Shown here in pieces: positions 18,719-28,156 of a stretch of DNA of 64,000 bases. Below the pieces are notes generated by a model that was given only the letters and a program-made list of their open reading frames with translations, ran no database searches and was not told where the DNA came from. The DNA is from an uncultured Armatimonadota bacterium (GTDB lineage: Bacteria > Armatimonadota > Fimbriimonadia > Fimbriimonadales > Fimbriimonadaceae). Both the position numbers and the translations under genes were made by a program. Within the stretch, counting starts at the first letter, position 1; every line of letters begins with the position of its first letter. The DNA lies in contig CAIUHP010000075.1 in the NCBI GenBank assembly GCA_903899015.1, positions 52,125 to 116,124 of the forward strand, read 5' to 3'.

Positions 18719-20017
18719 GTGTACAATGACCCCATGGTAGACACATCTCTACCTATAGAGAACATCGACCGGGGTCTGAGATACCTATTCTTAGATTTCA
18801 ACGCTTACTTTGCGTCGGTTGAACAACAGGAACGGCCCGAGCTTCGAGGAAAGCCAGTGGCTGTCGTTCCCGTTTTATCGGACACAACTTCGTGCATTGC
18901 TGCTTCATACGAGGCTAAACGGTACGGAATCAAATGTGGAACCAACGTTGGCGAAGCCAGAGCCAAGTGCCCAGAACTGGAAGTAGTTCAAGCTCGACCT
19001 AAGGTCTACGTCGCTTACCATGAGAAGCTGAAAGAGGTCACCCAAAGAGTACTGCCCATCGAGGAAGTTTGCAGCATCGACGAAGTTTGCTTTCGCCTTT
19101 TGGGAGACGAACGCGAACGCGAGCGGGCGTGTCGCATCGCACAGCAGATGAAGGAAACGATTCGCAAAGCGGTTGGAGACACTATTAAGTGCTCTATCGG
19201 CATTGCCCCAAATCGATTTCTTGCCAAGGTTGCGACGGACATGCAAAAGCCCGACGGCTTGGTCGTAATCGAAGCTCACGATCTCCCTCACAAGCTTCAT
19301 CGTCTCGGCCTTACTGAATTCGTTGGTATCAACCGCCGTATGGAACAACGCCTTCATGCGGGAATGATCTTCAACGCAGAGCAGCTGTGCCGCGCCTCTC
19401 GCGCAGAGCTTATAAAGGGCTTCGGCTCAGTGGTGGGAGAAAAGTGGTGGTACATGCTTCGAGGATACGACCTCGGCCCAGAGTCTCACCCCCGCCGATC
19501 TCTCGGACATTCGAGCGTATTGGCGCCTGAACTAAGAACCGACGATGGTTGCCGAGACGTGTTGCTCCGACTCATTCAAAAGGCATCTGCCCGCCTTCGA
19601 GCGGAAGATTTGTGGACCGACACCATGGATATCGGAGTGAGTTCTCCTGTCCGATCCTGGCACACCCACATCAAAATGCCGCCAACCCAAGACACGATCT
19701 CGCTCAATGAATTTTTCTTAAAAGCATGGCAAAACCGTGATTTCAGGCAACCAAGAAAGGTCGGAGTGACGTTTAACAGTTTAAAGAAGGCGGAACACGT
19801 TACTCCTTCTTTGTTCGACCAAAACTTTGAACGGGCGCTACTGAACAAGGCAGTCGACACCGTCAACAACAAGTTCGGTAAGAACACGATCTATCTCGCT
19901 GGCATGCAGCGCGCCCGCCACGAAGCTAGCGAGAAGATCGCCTTCAACAAGACATGGCTCTTTCAAGAGGGCAAGGGAGACAACGAAATCCTCTCGATTC
20001 CAGACCTACAAAGCTAA
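18719..20017 (+). CDS. Y-family DNA polymerase (DinB/UmuC type)
   Basis: Translesion polymerase, 432 residues. The palm has LDFNAYFASVEQ (metal-binding Asp; second position Asn as in UmuC) and CSIDEVCF (SxDE catalytic pair). A little-finger region follows around residues 250-370. A GTG start at 18719 has AGGA a few nt upstream; the ATG at 18734 is the alternative. No umuD or lexA gene is adjacent, and I saw no familiar LexA box. A clamp-binding motif is not clear; SLFDQ near residue 362 is the only candidate. Between DinB and UmuC/ImuB the assignment is open, so no symbol is given. Confidence 0.88.
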   Translation: MYNDPMVDTSLPIENIDRGLRYLFLDFNAYFASVEQQERPELRGKPVAVVPVLSDTTSCIAASYEAKRYGIKCGTNVGEARAKCPELEVVQARPKVYVAYHEKLKEVTQRVLPIEEVCSIDEVCFRLLGDERERERACRIAQQMKETIRKAVGDTIKCSIGIAPNRFLAKVATDMQKPDGLVVIEAHDLPHKLHRLGLTEFVGINRRMEQRLHAGMIFNAEQLCRASRAELIKGFGSVVGEKWWYMLRGYDLGPESHPRRSLGHSSVLAPELRTDDGCRDVLLRLIQKASARLRAEDLWTDTMDIGVSSPVRSWHTHIKMPPTQDTISLNEFFLKAWQNRDFRQPRKVGVTFNSLKKAEHVTPSLFDQNFERALLNKAVDTVNNKFGKNTIYLAGMQRARHEASEKIAFNKTWLFQEGKGDNEILSIPDLQS

Positions 20018-20035
20018 GCTCGCTGAAAACTGAAC

Positions 20036-20533
20036 TTAGCGCGCATTTCTTTGCAGCTCAAGACTTCTCTTGTTCGCCTTCTTTCGCTTTGACGCCTTCA
20101 TGAGATAAGCGATACCGACGTAGAACGCATAGATAAAGTAAAGCGCCCGGCTCGAATGAGTCAACGAGTACATAAGGGGCATGTAAAATGGATTGCCAAA
20201 CCCATAGATGGCATGGAAAAGCGAGAGACAGGCGAGTATCGGCGACAGGCGCTGATACGCAGCCATCAAACTAGGCTCAGATGCTTCTGCCTTCAAAGGG
20301 TGTATCGATACCGTTTCGATCTGCGGCTGTTTCGTACGGATTTCTTGAAGCAACTTCTCCACGTCTTCGATCGGAAGTTGAGTTGCCTCCGCAACGTCAT
20401 GAATTGTGACGAGTGACGGTCGGGATAACTCTTCCCTTTGGCGCTGAGCCCAAAGTTCCAGCACCTCGTTTGCCTCAACCTGACTCATATAGGTGGGTCG
20501 CAGACCACCTTCTTCAAATCGGGCGTTATTCAT
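20036..20533 (-). CDS. Two-TM protein, paralog 3 of a tandem triplet
   Basis: 165 residues. Residues ~15-75 share a conserved block with the next two upstream genes: YMSQxEANEVxELW, then RQREE, then TIHDVAEATQL followed by a helix LLQEIR. The TIHDVAEAT-x5-VEKLL part looks like a short helix-turn-helix. After a variable linker come two hydrophobic segments (~residues 98-150) and a very basic tail. It starts 9 nt after the previous gene stops, so the three form an operon. It converges on the polymerase gene. Family and function not recognised. Confidence 0.75.
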   Translation of the reverse strand: MNNARFEEGGLRPTYMSQVEANEVLELWAQRQREELSRPSLVTIHDVAEATQLPIEDVEKLLQEIRTKQPQIETVSIHPLKAEASEPSLMAAYQRLSPILACLSLFHAIYGFGNPFYMPLMYSLTHSSRALYFIYAFYVGIAYLMKASKRKKANKRSLELQRNAR

Positions 20534-20542
20534 AGTTCGATT

Positions 20543-21046
20543 TTAGCCATTCCAATCTCTAGGGTTGGTCATTTCGACGGAAGCACTCTTTAACGATCGT
20601 AGCTCTTGTTGGTTTAGAAAAAGCTTATGCACAAACCTCCCAAAATAAAAAATGAATGTCGCGAAGACCCACATGGCCAAAATAAACTGAAGTTCCTGAG
20701 CTTGCCGGTATCCACCTGACAAATAAACTGTCATAGCAAATGCTAGTGCACCCATCCAGGGCCCAACCTTTAGCAAGGCGGGCCCAAGTGCAACTTCTTC
20801 TGCTTGAGCGACGGAGGGCTTAACATCTGCTCGAGCGACGGGCCTTGCTGATCGAACATCCTGCAACAACTGTTGGATCTCTTGAGGAGTTAGCTGAGTC
20901 GCCTCGGCCACGTCGTGAATCGTAACCATCGCCTGTCGAGCTGCATCCTCTTTCTGCCGACGCTGCCACAACTCCATGACTTCATTGGCTTCCGCCTGAC
21001 TCATGTAGGTCGCTTGAACCGAATCAGAATGACGAAGTTGACTCAT
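20543..21046 (-). CDS. Two-TM protein, paralog 2 of a tandem triplet
   Basis: 167 residues, same layout as its neighbours: N-terminal YMSQAEANEVMELWQRRQKE plus TIHDVAEATQLTPQEIQQLL, linker ~residues 68-90, then two membrane segments (GPWMGALAFAMTVYL and LQFILAMWVFATFIFYF) and a charged tail. The ATG overlaps the stop of paralog 1 by one base (TAATG), so translation is coupled. The conserved N-terminus against divergent membrane halves suggests duplication with the N-terminal domain under stronger constraint. Confidence 0.75.
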   Translation of the reverse strand: MSQLRHSDSVQATYMSQAEANEVMELWQRRQKEDAARQAMVTIHDVAEATQLTPQEIQQLLQDVRSARPVARADVKPSVAQAEEVALGPALLKVGPWMGALAFAMTVYLSGGYRQAQELQFILAMWVFATFIFYFGRFVHKLFLNQQELRSLKSASVEMTNPRDWNG

Positions 21047-21528
21047 TAGTATCGCGACCTCTTTTGGCCGAATGCCATAGCTCTCTCTGTTTGATGCTTT
21101 TGAAACAATCGTCCAGCCATCTTGAGGATAAGCGCGATTGCCGTTAAGATCCCGATTGCAGCTAGTGTCACGATGGTAAAACCCGCAAAGCCGCTTTGTG
21201 TAGCTCCTAAACCGACGAGTCCCGCTGCGATAATGGCAATTAGTGCGACAAACGCAAGTCTTTCGTCTGCAATTGATTTTCTTAGCGGTGAACCTGATTC
21301 CTGAAATCTTTGGCGGCTCGGTTGCTTCGACCGCACTTGATTCAGGATCTGACCAACTTGGTCCGGTGAAACCTGAATGGCTTCCGCGACGTCATGGATG
21401 GTAAGCAGAGATTGACGTGCCGCCTCTTCCCTTTGGAGTTCTGTCCAAATCGCCATGACCTCATTGGCTTCCGCCTGACTCATGTAAACCGGCTTTAATT
21501 CGGATGTTTCGAATTTGGATTGGCTCAT
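21046..21528 (-). CDS. Two-TM protein, paralog 1 (first gene) of a tandem triplet
   Basis: 160 residues from the ATG at 21528. This start is preferred over an upstream one at 21564 because AAGG lies 9 nt before it and because the resulting MSQSKFETSELKPVYMSQ aligns in length with the two paralogs. It carries the same YMSQAEANEVM and TIHDVAEAIQVSPDQVGQIL blocks, then two long hydrophobic segments (~residues 95-140) and a basic tail. It is the first gene of the operon; its promoter should lie in 21529-21683. Confidence 0.75.
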   Translation of the reverse strand: MSQSKFETSELKPVYMSQAEANEVMAIWTELQREEAARQSLLTIHDVAEAIQVSPDQVGQILNQVRSKQPSRQRFQESGSPLRKSIADERLAFVALIAIIAAGLVGLGATQSGFAGFTIVTLAAIGILTAIALILKMAGRLFQKHQTERAMAFGQKRSRY

Positions 21529-21683
21529 AAACGTACGCCTTGGCCCCAGAACACGCAGGGACACCTAAACATCGTACGTGACATTCGAACATTTGGGTTC
21601 ACGAGTTTGACGAAATTTCATTGAAAACTCGAACACCCTGGTCAGCCCGCCATTGCGCCCCAAGATGAGGCGCAGCAAAAGCG

Positions 21684-23153
21684 CTACTCTTTGGCACGCT
21701 CTTTTGCGAGAACGTCCTCTAGCTTCGAATAGGCGATCGGCTCGGAGTGAAACGCAAAGGCCGATTCTGGTGCGACCCCGTCTCGATCTACGGCCCTAAC
21801 GAGTTCACCGATGAGGTTCACGTTGAACCATTGATCACCTAAATGCTGAATGACATCTGGCGCGTAAAGCAGCTTGGAGTGAGGCAAGTAACCGTACAGC
21901 ATGCGCTCGCAAACGCTACCAAGCATCGGATAGATTTCCAGGGTGTTTTTGCCTTTTCCTAAGACGCACTTCTTGTCGACATACACGATGTGGGCCGATC
22001 TCGGATGCTTCTCTAGTTCGTCTGGAATCAACTTAGTCGGAGCCTTGAAGAGCCGATTGAGAATCTCTCGATTAGGACGAACCGAATAGATCGGTATTCC
22101 TAGCGAAACCAGTTGCCTTAAGCCGCCAATATGGGGCCAGGCATCGTCACTCGAAATCACGGCCTTGATTGGCTTGCCGGGAAATCTTTTATGAACATCG
22201 TTTAGAATCGCCTGCGCGTATTCTCCCGACACCACTGCTTCGAGCAAAACCACCCCATCTTCTTGCTCGATCGCAGCGCAGTTAAAACTGCTCAAGTACT
22301 GGACAACGCCCGGAGCAACCTCTATCACCCGAAAGGGGATTGGGCGTTTCGCTCCACCAACTGAAGGTACGGCCCCTGAAAGCTGATTGGAAACCGCTTG
22401 AGAAGATTTAGGCTCTCCCCAACCAAGCTTCCAATTCGCTAGCCAATATTCCTCCTGTCGGATTCCGTTTCGCTCGTAATCCCAAAGAGTGGGAAGCATA
22501 ATCCCCTTAGGAGCAATATCCCAGTTGCCCCAAACCGTTCGATAACGAACATCGCCCCAAATCGACCAATACCCATCTCCCGGTTCCAGCGACTCGACTG
22601 CCGAGGGCAAATGCGTTTGATGATTGATCAACAACGTGACCGGCAAGTTTCCCCAGTGAAATTTCAATACGTCATGCTTCACTTCGTGAAAAATCGTTGG
22701 AGCTTCGAGCGCTAAATCACGACTCGCGAGAGCGGTAAATAGCACGCGTTCAGGACAAAGTGCCAATTGCCTCCTTGCGTCTTGGGCCGAGAATCCAAAC
22801 GATCCTCCTTTTCGGGTGGGCTTTTGAGGGTCGGCAAAACCGTACTCCACCGTGAAATCCTGAGGCTCAGGAAACATCACCCCCGACGAGCGCGACTTGA
22901 ACCGAGCAGATGCGGTTTCAAAGTCAAGGTTTTCAACCCCGTTAACGTAGGTTACAAACCAGGGCCCCTCGGGGCGCTCCGATTGCTCAAGGGCGTAAAC
23001 GTGACCCACAATTTTAGATTCCAAGCTCCGCAAACTAGAGAGCTTTTTCATACCTCCCATCGCCGAGAATGATCTCTCGATCACGTCGAGTGCGGGAGGC
23101 TGCGCTTGTTGGCCCTGAAACGCGAGGAGGACGCCGAGGAGGATCGTGTTCAC
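21684..23153 (-). CDS. Secreted metallo-beta-lactamase-fold-like protein lacking zinc motif
   Basis: 489 residues with a short N-terminal signal-like stretch (MNTILLGVLLAFQG). Residues ~270-470 resemble an MBL-fold hydrolase: strands VVQYLSSFNCAAIEQEDGVVLLEA, then helix, then PIKAVISSDDAWPHIGGLRQL. The last corresponds to the metal-binding THxHxDHxGG motif but keeps only one histidine, so classical zinc hydrolysis is doubtful. The N-terminal half may be a lipoprotein-carrier-like beta domain. It starts 10 nt after the AraC gene, so it is probably the last gene of that transcript. Function unknown. Confidence 0.7.
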   Translation of the reverse strand: MNTILLGVLLAFQGQQAQPPALDVIERSFSAMGGMKKLSSLRSLESKIVGHVYALEQSERPEGPWFVTYVNGVENLDFETASARFKSRSSGVMFPEPQDFTVEYGFADPQKPTRKGGSFGFSAQDARRQLALCPERVLFTALASRDLALEAPTIFHEVKHDVLKFHWGNLPVTLLINHQTHLPSAVESLEPGDGYWSIWGDVRYRTVWGNWDIAPKGIMLPTLWDYERNGIRQEEYWLANWKLGWGEPKSSQAVSNQLSGAVPSVGGAKRPIPFRVIEVAPGVVQYLSSFNCAAIEQEDGVVLLEAVVSGEYAQAILNDVHKRFPGKPIKAVISSDDAWPHIGGLRQLVSLGIPIYSVRPNREILNRLFKAPTKLIPDELEKHPRSAHIVYVDKKCVLGKGKNTLEIYPMLGSVCERMLYGYLPHSKLLYAPDVIQHLGDQWFNVNLIGELVRAVDRDGVAPESAFAFHSEPIAYSKLEDVLAKERAKE

Positions 23154-23162
23154 CCTACGATA

Positions 23163-24050
23163 TTAGGCGCTGAGCGGAGGCGATGTCTTGTACATACTTT
23201 CGGAAATCTTGAGCTTCAATTGCGCCAACAGGGCAGTGGGTCGGCTCCCAAACTCTTGCAAACAGGCACGATGAAGGTGAGAGACATCGTAAAATCCGAC
23301 CGCAAGAGCGGCCTCATTCAACGATGCTCCGCGTCCAATCATGCCCAGGGCCTGATCGAGCCTGACTTGCCTACGGTAAGTCGTGATCGTGACTCCGACT
23401 TGTTTGCGAAAAGTATCGGATAGATGAGAGGCAGAAATCCCAATCGCTTGAGCTAACTCAATCAGCGTCTGGCTTTCGGGGCGACCTTCTCTCAATATTT
23501 CAATGGCGTGACGAATCCAAGTGTCCTCCGCTTTAAAGGTTGGCAGTATGGTGTCCGCGTCCAACAACCCCAGAACGAGGTCGTCTATTTCGTCTGCGAG
23601 CAATTGACCTTGAATGAATCGAGACATCATGCGAACGAGATGACGCTTGATGGACCATGACAAGTTTTGGGTCGGTCGGGCCCAAATGGAAGGATTACAC
23701 GATCGCTCGATAGCTTCTCGGCGAACCTGAATCCCAAAAGTCAAAATGGGCTGGTCAACCGTTCGAACACAAGGTTGCTGGGGCGCGGAATACGCCACGT
23801 CGAATGCACCCACTAAATGACATTTCCCTTCGGACCGAAAATTCCAAAGCCCGTCGTAGACAAAATAGAATTGGCCATCGGGGCAAGTCTCGCGAACAAT
23901 CCGATCGCCGCGACCGGCTTGAAATAGTCGGATATCCGAAAGCGACGATTCCGCTTCCTTCAACCTCACTCTTCCAACCGGCTCGTGTCCCAACATAAAC
24001 TCAATCAACGATACAGGCTTCCAAACCGTTTCATCCAGACACTCGCGCAA
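23163..24050 (-). CDS. AraC-family transcriptional regulator
   Basis: 295 residues. The C-terminal ~100 residues have two helix-turn-helices: LAQAIGISASHLSDTFRKQVG, and NEAALAVGFYDVSHLHRACLQEFG followed by RPTALL, the AraC/XylS signature. The N-terminus (~190 residues) is a ligand-binding-like region of unknown specificity. The start is uncertain: TTG at 24050 lacks a ribosome binding site, and the frame continues upstream as IPRYNH to an ATT at 24071 just after a TAG. It sits 25 nt behind the carboxypeptidase gene and 9 nt ahead of the MBL-like gene, pointing to local regulation of peptide use. That link is inferred. Confidence 0.88.
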   Translation of the reverse strand: MRECLDETVWKPVSLIEFMLGHEPVGRVRLKEAESSLSDIRLFQAGRGDRIVRETCPDGQFYFVYDGLWNFRSEGKCHLVGAFDVAYSAPQQPCVRTVDQPILTFGIQVRREAIERSCNPSIWARPTQNLSWSIKRHLVRMMSRFIQGQLLADEIDDLVLGLLDADTILPTFKAEDTWIRHAIEILREGRPESQTLIELAQAIGISASHLSDTFRKQVGVTITTYRRQVRLDQALGMIGRGASLNEAALAVGFYDVSHLHRACLQEFGSRPTALLAQLKLKISESMYKTSPPLSA

Positions 24051-24075
24051 ATGGTTGTAACGAGGAATCTACTCT

Positions 24076-26622
24076 TTAGCCAGGTCCGAGCAGCATCGCG
24101 TTCAAGAGCATCTTGTAAAGGCCTGGGAACATGGCTCGCTCAGTAGGATCCTGGAAGAACAAGATTGCGTGACCTCGACCAACCGGGGCATCTTGAAGCC
24201 AAACTGTCCCTGCGAGATTCTTCTCCGTATCGTCGTTGTAAACCCATCCGCTGAGGAGCTTTTTAGTCTTCTCATCCGGATCAAGGGTGACAATACTGCC
24301 GCCTTCTTTGCGACTCTGGAAGAAACTTCCTCCCGCGATCGGGACTGAGATTTCAGTTCTGCCCGAAGCATTGGTGGGATAGCCGTAGCTAAGGAAACTG
24401 CGATTATCGAGGCTGGCCCGGAAGAAGGCGCCGGGCAAAGGTTGGGGCTCGCCTTTGATTCCGCTGAGATCCACCAAGTTGCCTGATCCGATGGCCCAAT
24501 TTGGGCGACCTAATGAGACCGCTGCGCCACCCGCATTCATCCAATCTCGGAAATGCCCGGTCGCAGAAACCGCTGAACCAGCAGGCAACACAATAGTGGT
24601 GAACCGCGAAACATCCCCGTTAAGCGCGTTCGAACTTATGGGTGTAAAGGGGAGTTTGAAGACCCGATCCATCAGGTACCACATCGCACCCGCCTGAGTC
24701 ATGTCAGATCCGTGGCCAAAAACGACCGCGATATTCGGCTTTTTCAGAGGTTGAACACTACCGCTTCCAGGACCATTTCGATCGTCGTCGGGGTAGCTCG
24801 TGGTCAGCGGAATGAATTTCACGTGGCGATCGCGCGAGATATCATCCAACATTTGGCGCAGATCGACCTCGTTGTGACTCGTCAAAAATAGGAACGTGCC
24901 TTGCTCAAATTTACGCCCCGCCAGAGTCATGGGTTTGGTGGTGATCGAACCCTTAATGTCGGATGTTAACGCATCCGAAACCGCCAAAATATCGTTGATG
25001 TCTCGGTATTCCAAGGCATAGCCGACCATTGACGCAGCTAAACTTGAGTGGTTCGGTTCCACGGCGGTGGCGGACAAATCCAGCTTAGGAGCCGACTCAC
25101 ACCACCAAGCGTTCACTTCATGGGCGTATGGCAAGGCCCATCCAGTCGTATCGTAAAATTCGGCTCCATCTGGCCCGGGATACTTCTCGCCCGCAGGAGC
25201 GGTGTTCTTCTTCCCTTGCTGTGCCTTGACGAACTCCGGCTCAAAATCTGAGCCTGGTTCTAGGAGCGACTTCGCTAGAGGGCCTTGCGACTGAGCCATA
25301 TCTACCACTAAGGAGTTGGCAGGGAAACTTACCGAGCCACGGGCGCTCGTCCAGTAATTATTGGCGTCACCTTGCTTGAAGGTTGCCTTGCTCCAGCCAC
25401 AGATGACGCCCGTACTTTCAAGCTGCTTTTGAATCCTCTTCAACGGTCGAGGATCGGCCGAAACGAGCACCACTCGCTTGAATTTCCCCGCTACCTCCCC
25501 TGAAACGGCCTTCTTCTTGAATTCCGCGAAGCTTTTCATCAAGTCAGAGTGGTTATCCGCCGACGCATGAACCAACGCCATAGCAGAGGTGAAGTGCTTC
25601 TCGATTCCGTTTCGTAGGGTCAGGATGGAACCATCGCCCCGAGTTCGATTGATCTCCTTGCCGCCATCGGTTTCATGAGTCATTCCGATCGCGCCCGACA
25701 GCGTTGTGAACGAATCCAGGTAGCCCGGATAGTACAGATCAAACTCGTCCTTAATGAAGTAACTAAAACCCTTCGCATCAAACGCTTTTCCAGTTGCCCG
25801 ACCAAAAACCTCGGTCCAATGGTTGAGCCTCTTGCGGTCAACATTGGCGTTTACGGACATGGGGTTCGGCGGGAAGAAATAGGAGTCCACCTGGCCATGC
25901 TGGTCGGCGTAGACTTGCGGGCTCCACGAAAGGAACTCCGCGACCTCCTGCCTGGTCTCGTCCTGAGACATCGCGACTCGGTCGCGATTCATATCAAACC
26001 GGTAGTGATTAAGTCGCCCGTGAATCGTGCTCGGCTCATAAGATTCGAACGCATCGGGATCACTTGAGCCAACCGCCAACGAATCGTAATAGACCGCATA
26101 GCGCTCGTGCCCGTCCGGGTTGTAAACCGGGTTGATGATGACCACCACGTCTTTCAGTGCGTCCACAATCGACTTATTCTTGGATGCCGCCAAGTTGTAC
26201 AGCAAGTACATTCCGGATTCAAACGATGCCGGCTCATTGCCATGGATACATTCGTTGATCCACAGAATGGGTGGGGTGCGTTTGACAACTTCTTGATCCG
26301 CAGTGCCGTTCGCAATCGCTTGGTGGTCTTTTTTAATTTCGTCCAGTCGGGCGATGTTTTCAGGAGATGAAACCACAAATATCCGGAGAGGACGTCCTTC
26401 AACGCTTTTGCCAAAATTAACTTGTCGAACGCGCGCCTTTGCCTTTTCCGCGATTCCTAGTACAACTCGTTCCTGGTCTCTAAATGTCGTAATTCTCTCG
26501 CCTGGTCCGTAATACAACAAGGTATCCGGGCGAGGAATGGAGGAATCATAGGGTCCTTGGGCATAGAAGTCCATTGGAGTCGATAAGGACATTGCCAAAG
26601 ATGCCAGTAGCGGGAAAAGCAT
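24076..26622 (-). CDS. Secreted M14-family zinc carboxypeptidase
   Basis: 848 residues from ATG at 26622; a TTG at 26637 would add five residues but has no better ribosome binding site. A signal peptide (MLFPLLASLAMSLS) is followed by a peptidase M14 domain: HGNEPAS holds the zinc His and Glu (HxxE), NPVYNPDGHERY is the conserved substrate-binding stretch, and DQHGQ is a likely third His. The C-terminal half (residues ~400-850) has no catalytic motif and looks like a glutamine-amidotransferase-type or beta fold. Such enzymes trim C-terminal residues from peptides outside the cytoplasm. It follows the ABC-F gene by 43 nt. Confidence 0.88.
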   Translation of the reverse strand: MLFPLLASLAMSLSTPMDFYAQGPYDSSIPRPDTLLYYGPGERITTFRDQERVVLGIAEKAKARVRQVNFGKSVEGRPLRIFVVSSPENIARLDEIKKDHQAIANGTADQEVVKRTPPILWINECIHGNEPASFESGMYLLYNLAASKNKSIVDALKDVVVIINPVYNPDGHERYAVYYDSLAVGSSDPDAFESYEPSTIHGRLNHYRFDMNRDRVAMSQDETRQEVAEFLSWSPQVYADQHGQVDSYFFPPNPMSVNANVDRKRLNHWTEVFGRATGKAFDAKGFSYFIKDEFDLYYPGYLDSFTTLSGAIGMTHETDGGKEINRTRGDGSILTLRNGIEKHFTSAMALVHASADNHSDLMKSFAEFKKKAVSGEVAGKFKRVVLVSADPRPLKRIQKQLESTGVICGWSKATFKQGDANNYWTSARGSVSFPANSLVVDMAQSQGPLAKSLLEPGSDFEPEFVKAQQGKKNTAPAGEKYPGPDGAEFYDTTGWALPYAHEVNAWWCESAPKLDLSATAVEPNHSSLAASMVGYALEYRDINDILAVSDALTSDIKGSITTKPMTLAGRKFEQGTFLFLTSHNEVDLRQMLDDISRDRHVKFIPLTTSYPDDDRNGPGSGSVQPLKKPNIAVVFGHGSDMTQAGAMWYLMDRVFKLPFTPISSNALNGDVSRFTTIVLPAGSAVSATGHFRDWMNAGGAAVSLGRPNWAIGSGNLVDLSGIKGEPQPLPGAFFRASLDNRSFLSYGYPTNASGRTEISVPIAGGSFFQSRKEGGSIVTLDPDEKTKKLLSGWVYNDDTEKNLAGTVWLQDAPVGRGHAILFFQDPTERAMFPGLYKMLLNAMLLGPG

Positions 26623-26665
26623 GCGACATTGTAGCAAAGCCTCATGCTTTCCCGCGTGACGATTT

Positions 26666-28156
26666 CTAACCGATCTCGATAACTTCCGTCGAAACGCGAT
26701 TTACAAAGTCTCGATCATGGGATGTAAACAAAATGGCGCCAGGAAAATCGAGCAATGCCTCTTCCAAAGCTTCAACCGAAACCAAGTCCAAGTGATTCGT
26801 CGGTTCATCTAGAACCAAGACATTCGCTCGGGTGAGGATCATGGAAACGATCTCCACTTTGGTTCGCTCTCCAACCGAGAGAACCCCGATTGGACGTTCG
26901 GCCATCATTCCCGTGATTCCAAGTCTTCCCAGCAATGACCGGGTCAACCTTTCCGATTCTGCGTCAACGGGATTGAGCGCTGACACGGCCGGTAGAGAGT
27001 AGTCCAGTAGGTCTCTTGCTTGAGAAAGCGAGGCAACTTGCACATCCGGCGACCATTGAACCTCTCCGGCATCTAAGTCCTCGAAGCCCAGCAAGATTCT
27101 AAAGAGAGTCGTCTTTCCTGATCCGTTTTGGCCCACAATCGCTACGCGAGAGCCTCGTTCGAGAGTGAGGTTCAAATTCTCGAACAGAACATTTTGACCA
27201 AAGGACTTTCGCAAGCCACGAGCAATCAGAGCTTGACTTGATCGTAGCTTGGCACAAGGAAACTCCAGCCTTGGATCATCCTCAATGTAGGGCTTTGTCG
27301 GAGCATCTTCTCTTGCCTTCTCGACTCTTTGAAGTATCGATTTAGCGCGCTTGTCCATCTTGGACTGCTTCCCCGCGTAGAAAGCCTTTGCTTTGGGATC
27401 ATAGGTTCTTTGGGTTGGCTTTTTCGTTACGTTGCCCGCTTTCTGGAGCGCCTGCTCCGCAGTCACTCGAAGTCGACGATCTTCGTCCCGATGCTTTTCC
27501 CATGCATCCTGCTCGCGTGCTCGTGTCTGACCTTTAAGAAGTGACATCGCGTCGAAATTGCCTCGATAGCTCGTGAGTTTCCCTTGGCTCATTTCTAGGA
27601 TCCTTTCTGCCACCGCATTGGTAACCATGCGGTCGTGACACGCAAACAGGACCGTTTCAGGGCAACTTCGCAAGAAGCCTTCGAGCCACTCCTTCGTTGG
27701 AATATCCAAGTGATTAGTGGGTTCGTCAAGCAGCAGCACGTTCGCACCTCCTACCAACAAAGCACCAATCGCACCACGCATACGCTCTCCTAAACTAAGG
27801 CTAGAAAAGGATTGATCGAGGTGATGATTGTCTAACCCCATTCGATGAATGGCACGAGCAATCTTGTGGGCCGGTACGTCGTCCGCATCACGGGAAAGAA
27901 ACTCGAGTAGCGTTCCTTCAAAGCCGAGGTCAAAATCCTGTGACAAGTAAGCCACCTGAGCATGAGATGCCAAAGCAACCCTGCCGCTGGTCGGGGTGAA
28001 CCGACCGGACAGAATCTTCAATAGAGTGCTTTTCCCGGTGCCATTGCGGCCAAGTAACGCGACCTTCTCGCCTTGATCTAACGTCAAGTCAAGATGGTCA
28101 AACAACGGTCCCGACCGCGGATCGGGAGAAAAAGATAGGCCGTGGGCCTGTAGCAT
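26666..28156 (-). CDS. ABC-F family ATP-binding protein
   Basis: 496 residues, two ABC domains on one chain with no membrane part. Walker A motifs are GRNGTGKST and GQNGSGKTT; signature motifs LSLGERMRG and LSVGERTKV; Walker B LLLDEPTNHLD and LVLDEPTNHLD. A charged inter-domain linker (~residues 190-290) matches the P-site tRNA interaction arm. ABC-F proteins act on ribosomes as translation factors or antibiotic protection factors; which one cannot be told here. The start at 28156 is fixed by GGAGG 5 nt upstream; the frame continues open to 28363, but that extension is not family-like. Confidence 0.92.
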   Translation of the reverse strand: MLQAHGLSFSPDPRSGPLFDHLDLTLDQGEKVALLGRNGTGKSTLLKILSGRFTPTSGRVALASHAQVAYLSQDFDLGFEGTLLEFLSRDADDVPAHKIARAIHRMGLDNHHLDQSFSSLSLGERMRGAIGALLVGGANVLLLDEPTNHLDIPTKEWLEGFLRSCPETVLFACHDRMVTNAVAERILEMSQGKLTSYRGNFDAMSLLKGQTRAREQDAWEKHRDEDRRLRVTAEQALQKAGNVTKKPTQRTYDPKAKAFYAGKQSKMDKRAKSILQRVEKAREDAPTKPYIEDDPRLEFPCAKLRSSQALIARGLRKSFGQNVLFENLNLTLERGSRVAIVGQNGSGKTTLFRILLGFEDLDAGEVQWSPDVQVASLSQARDLLDYSLPAVSALNPVDAESERLTRSLLGRLGITGMMAERPIGVLSVGERTKVEIVSMILTRANVLVLDEPTNHLDLVSVEALEEALLDFPGAILFTSHDRDFVNRVSTEVIEIG

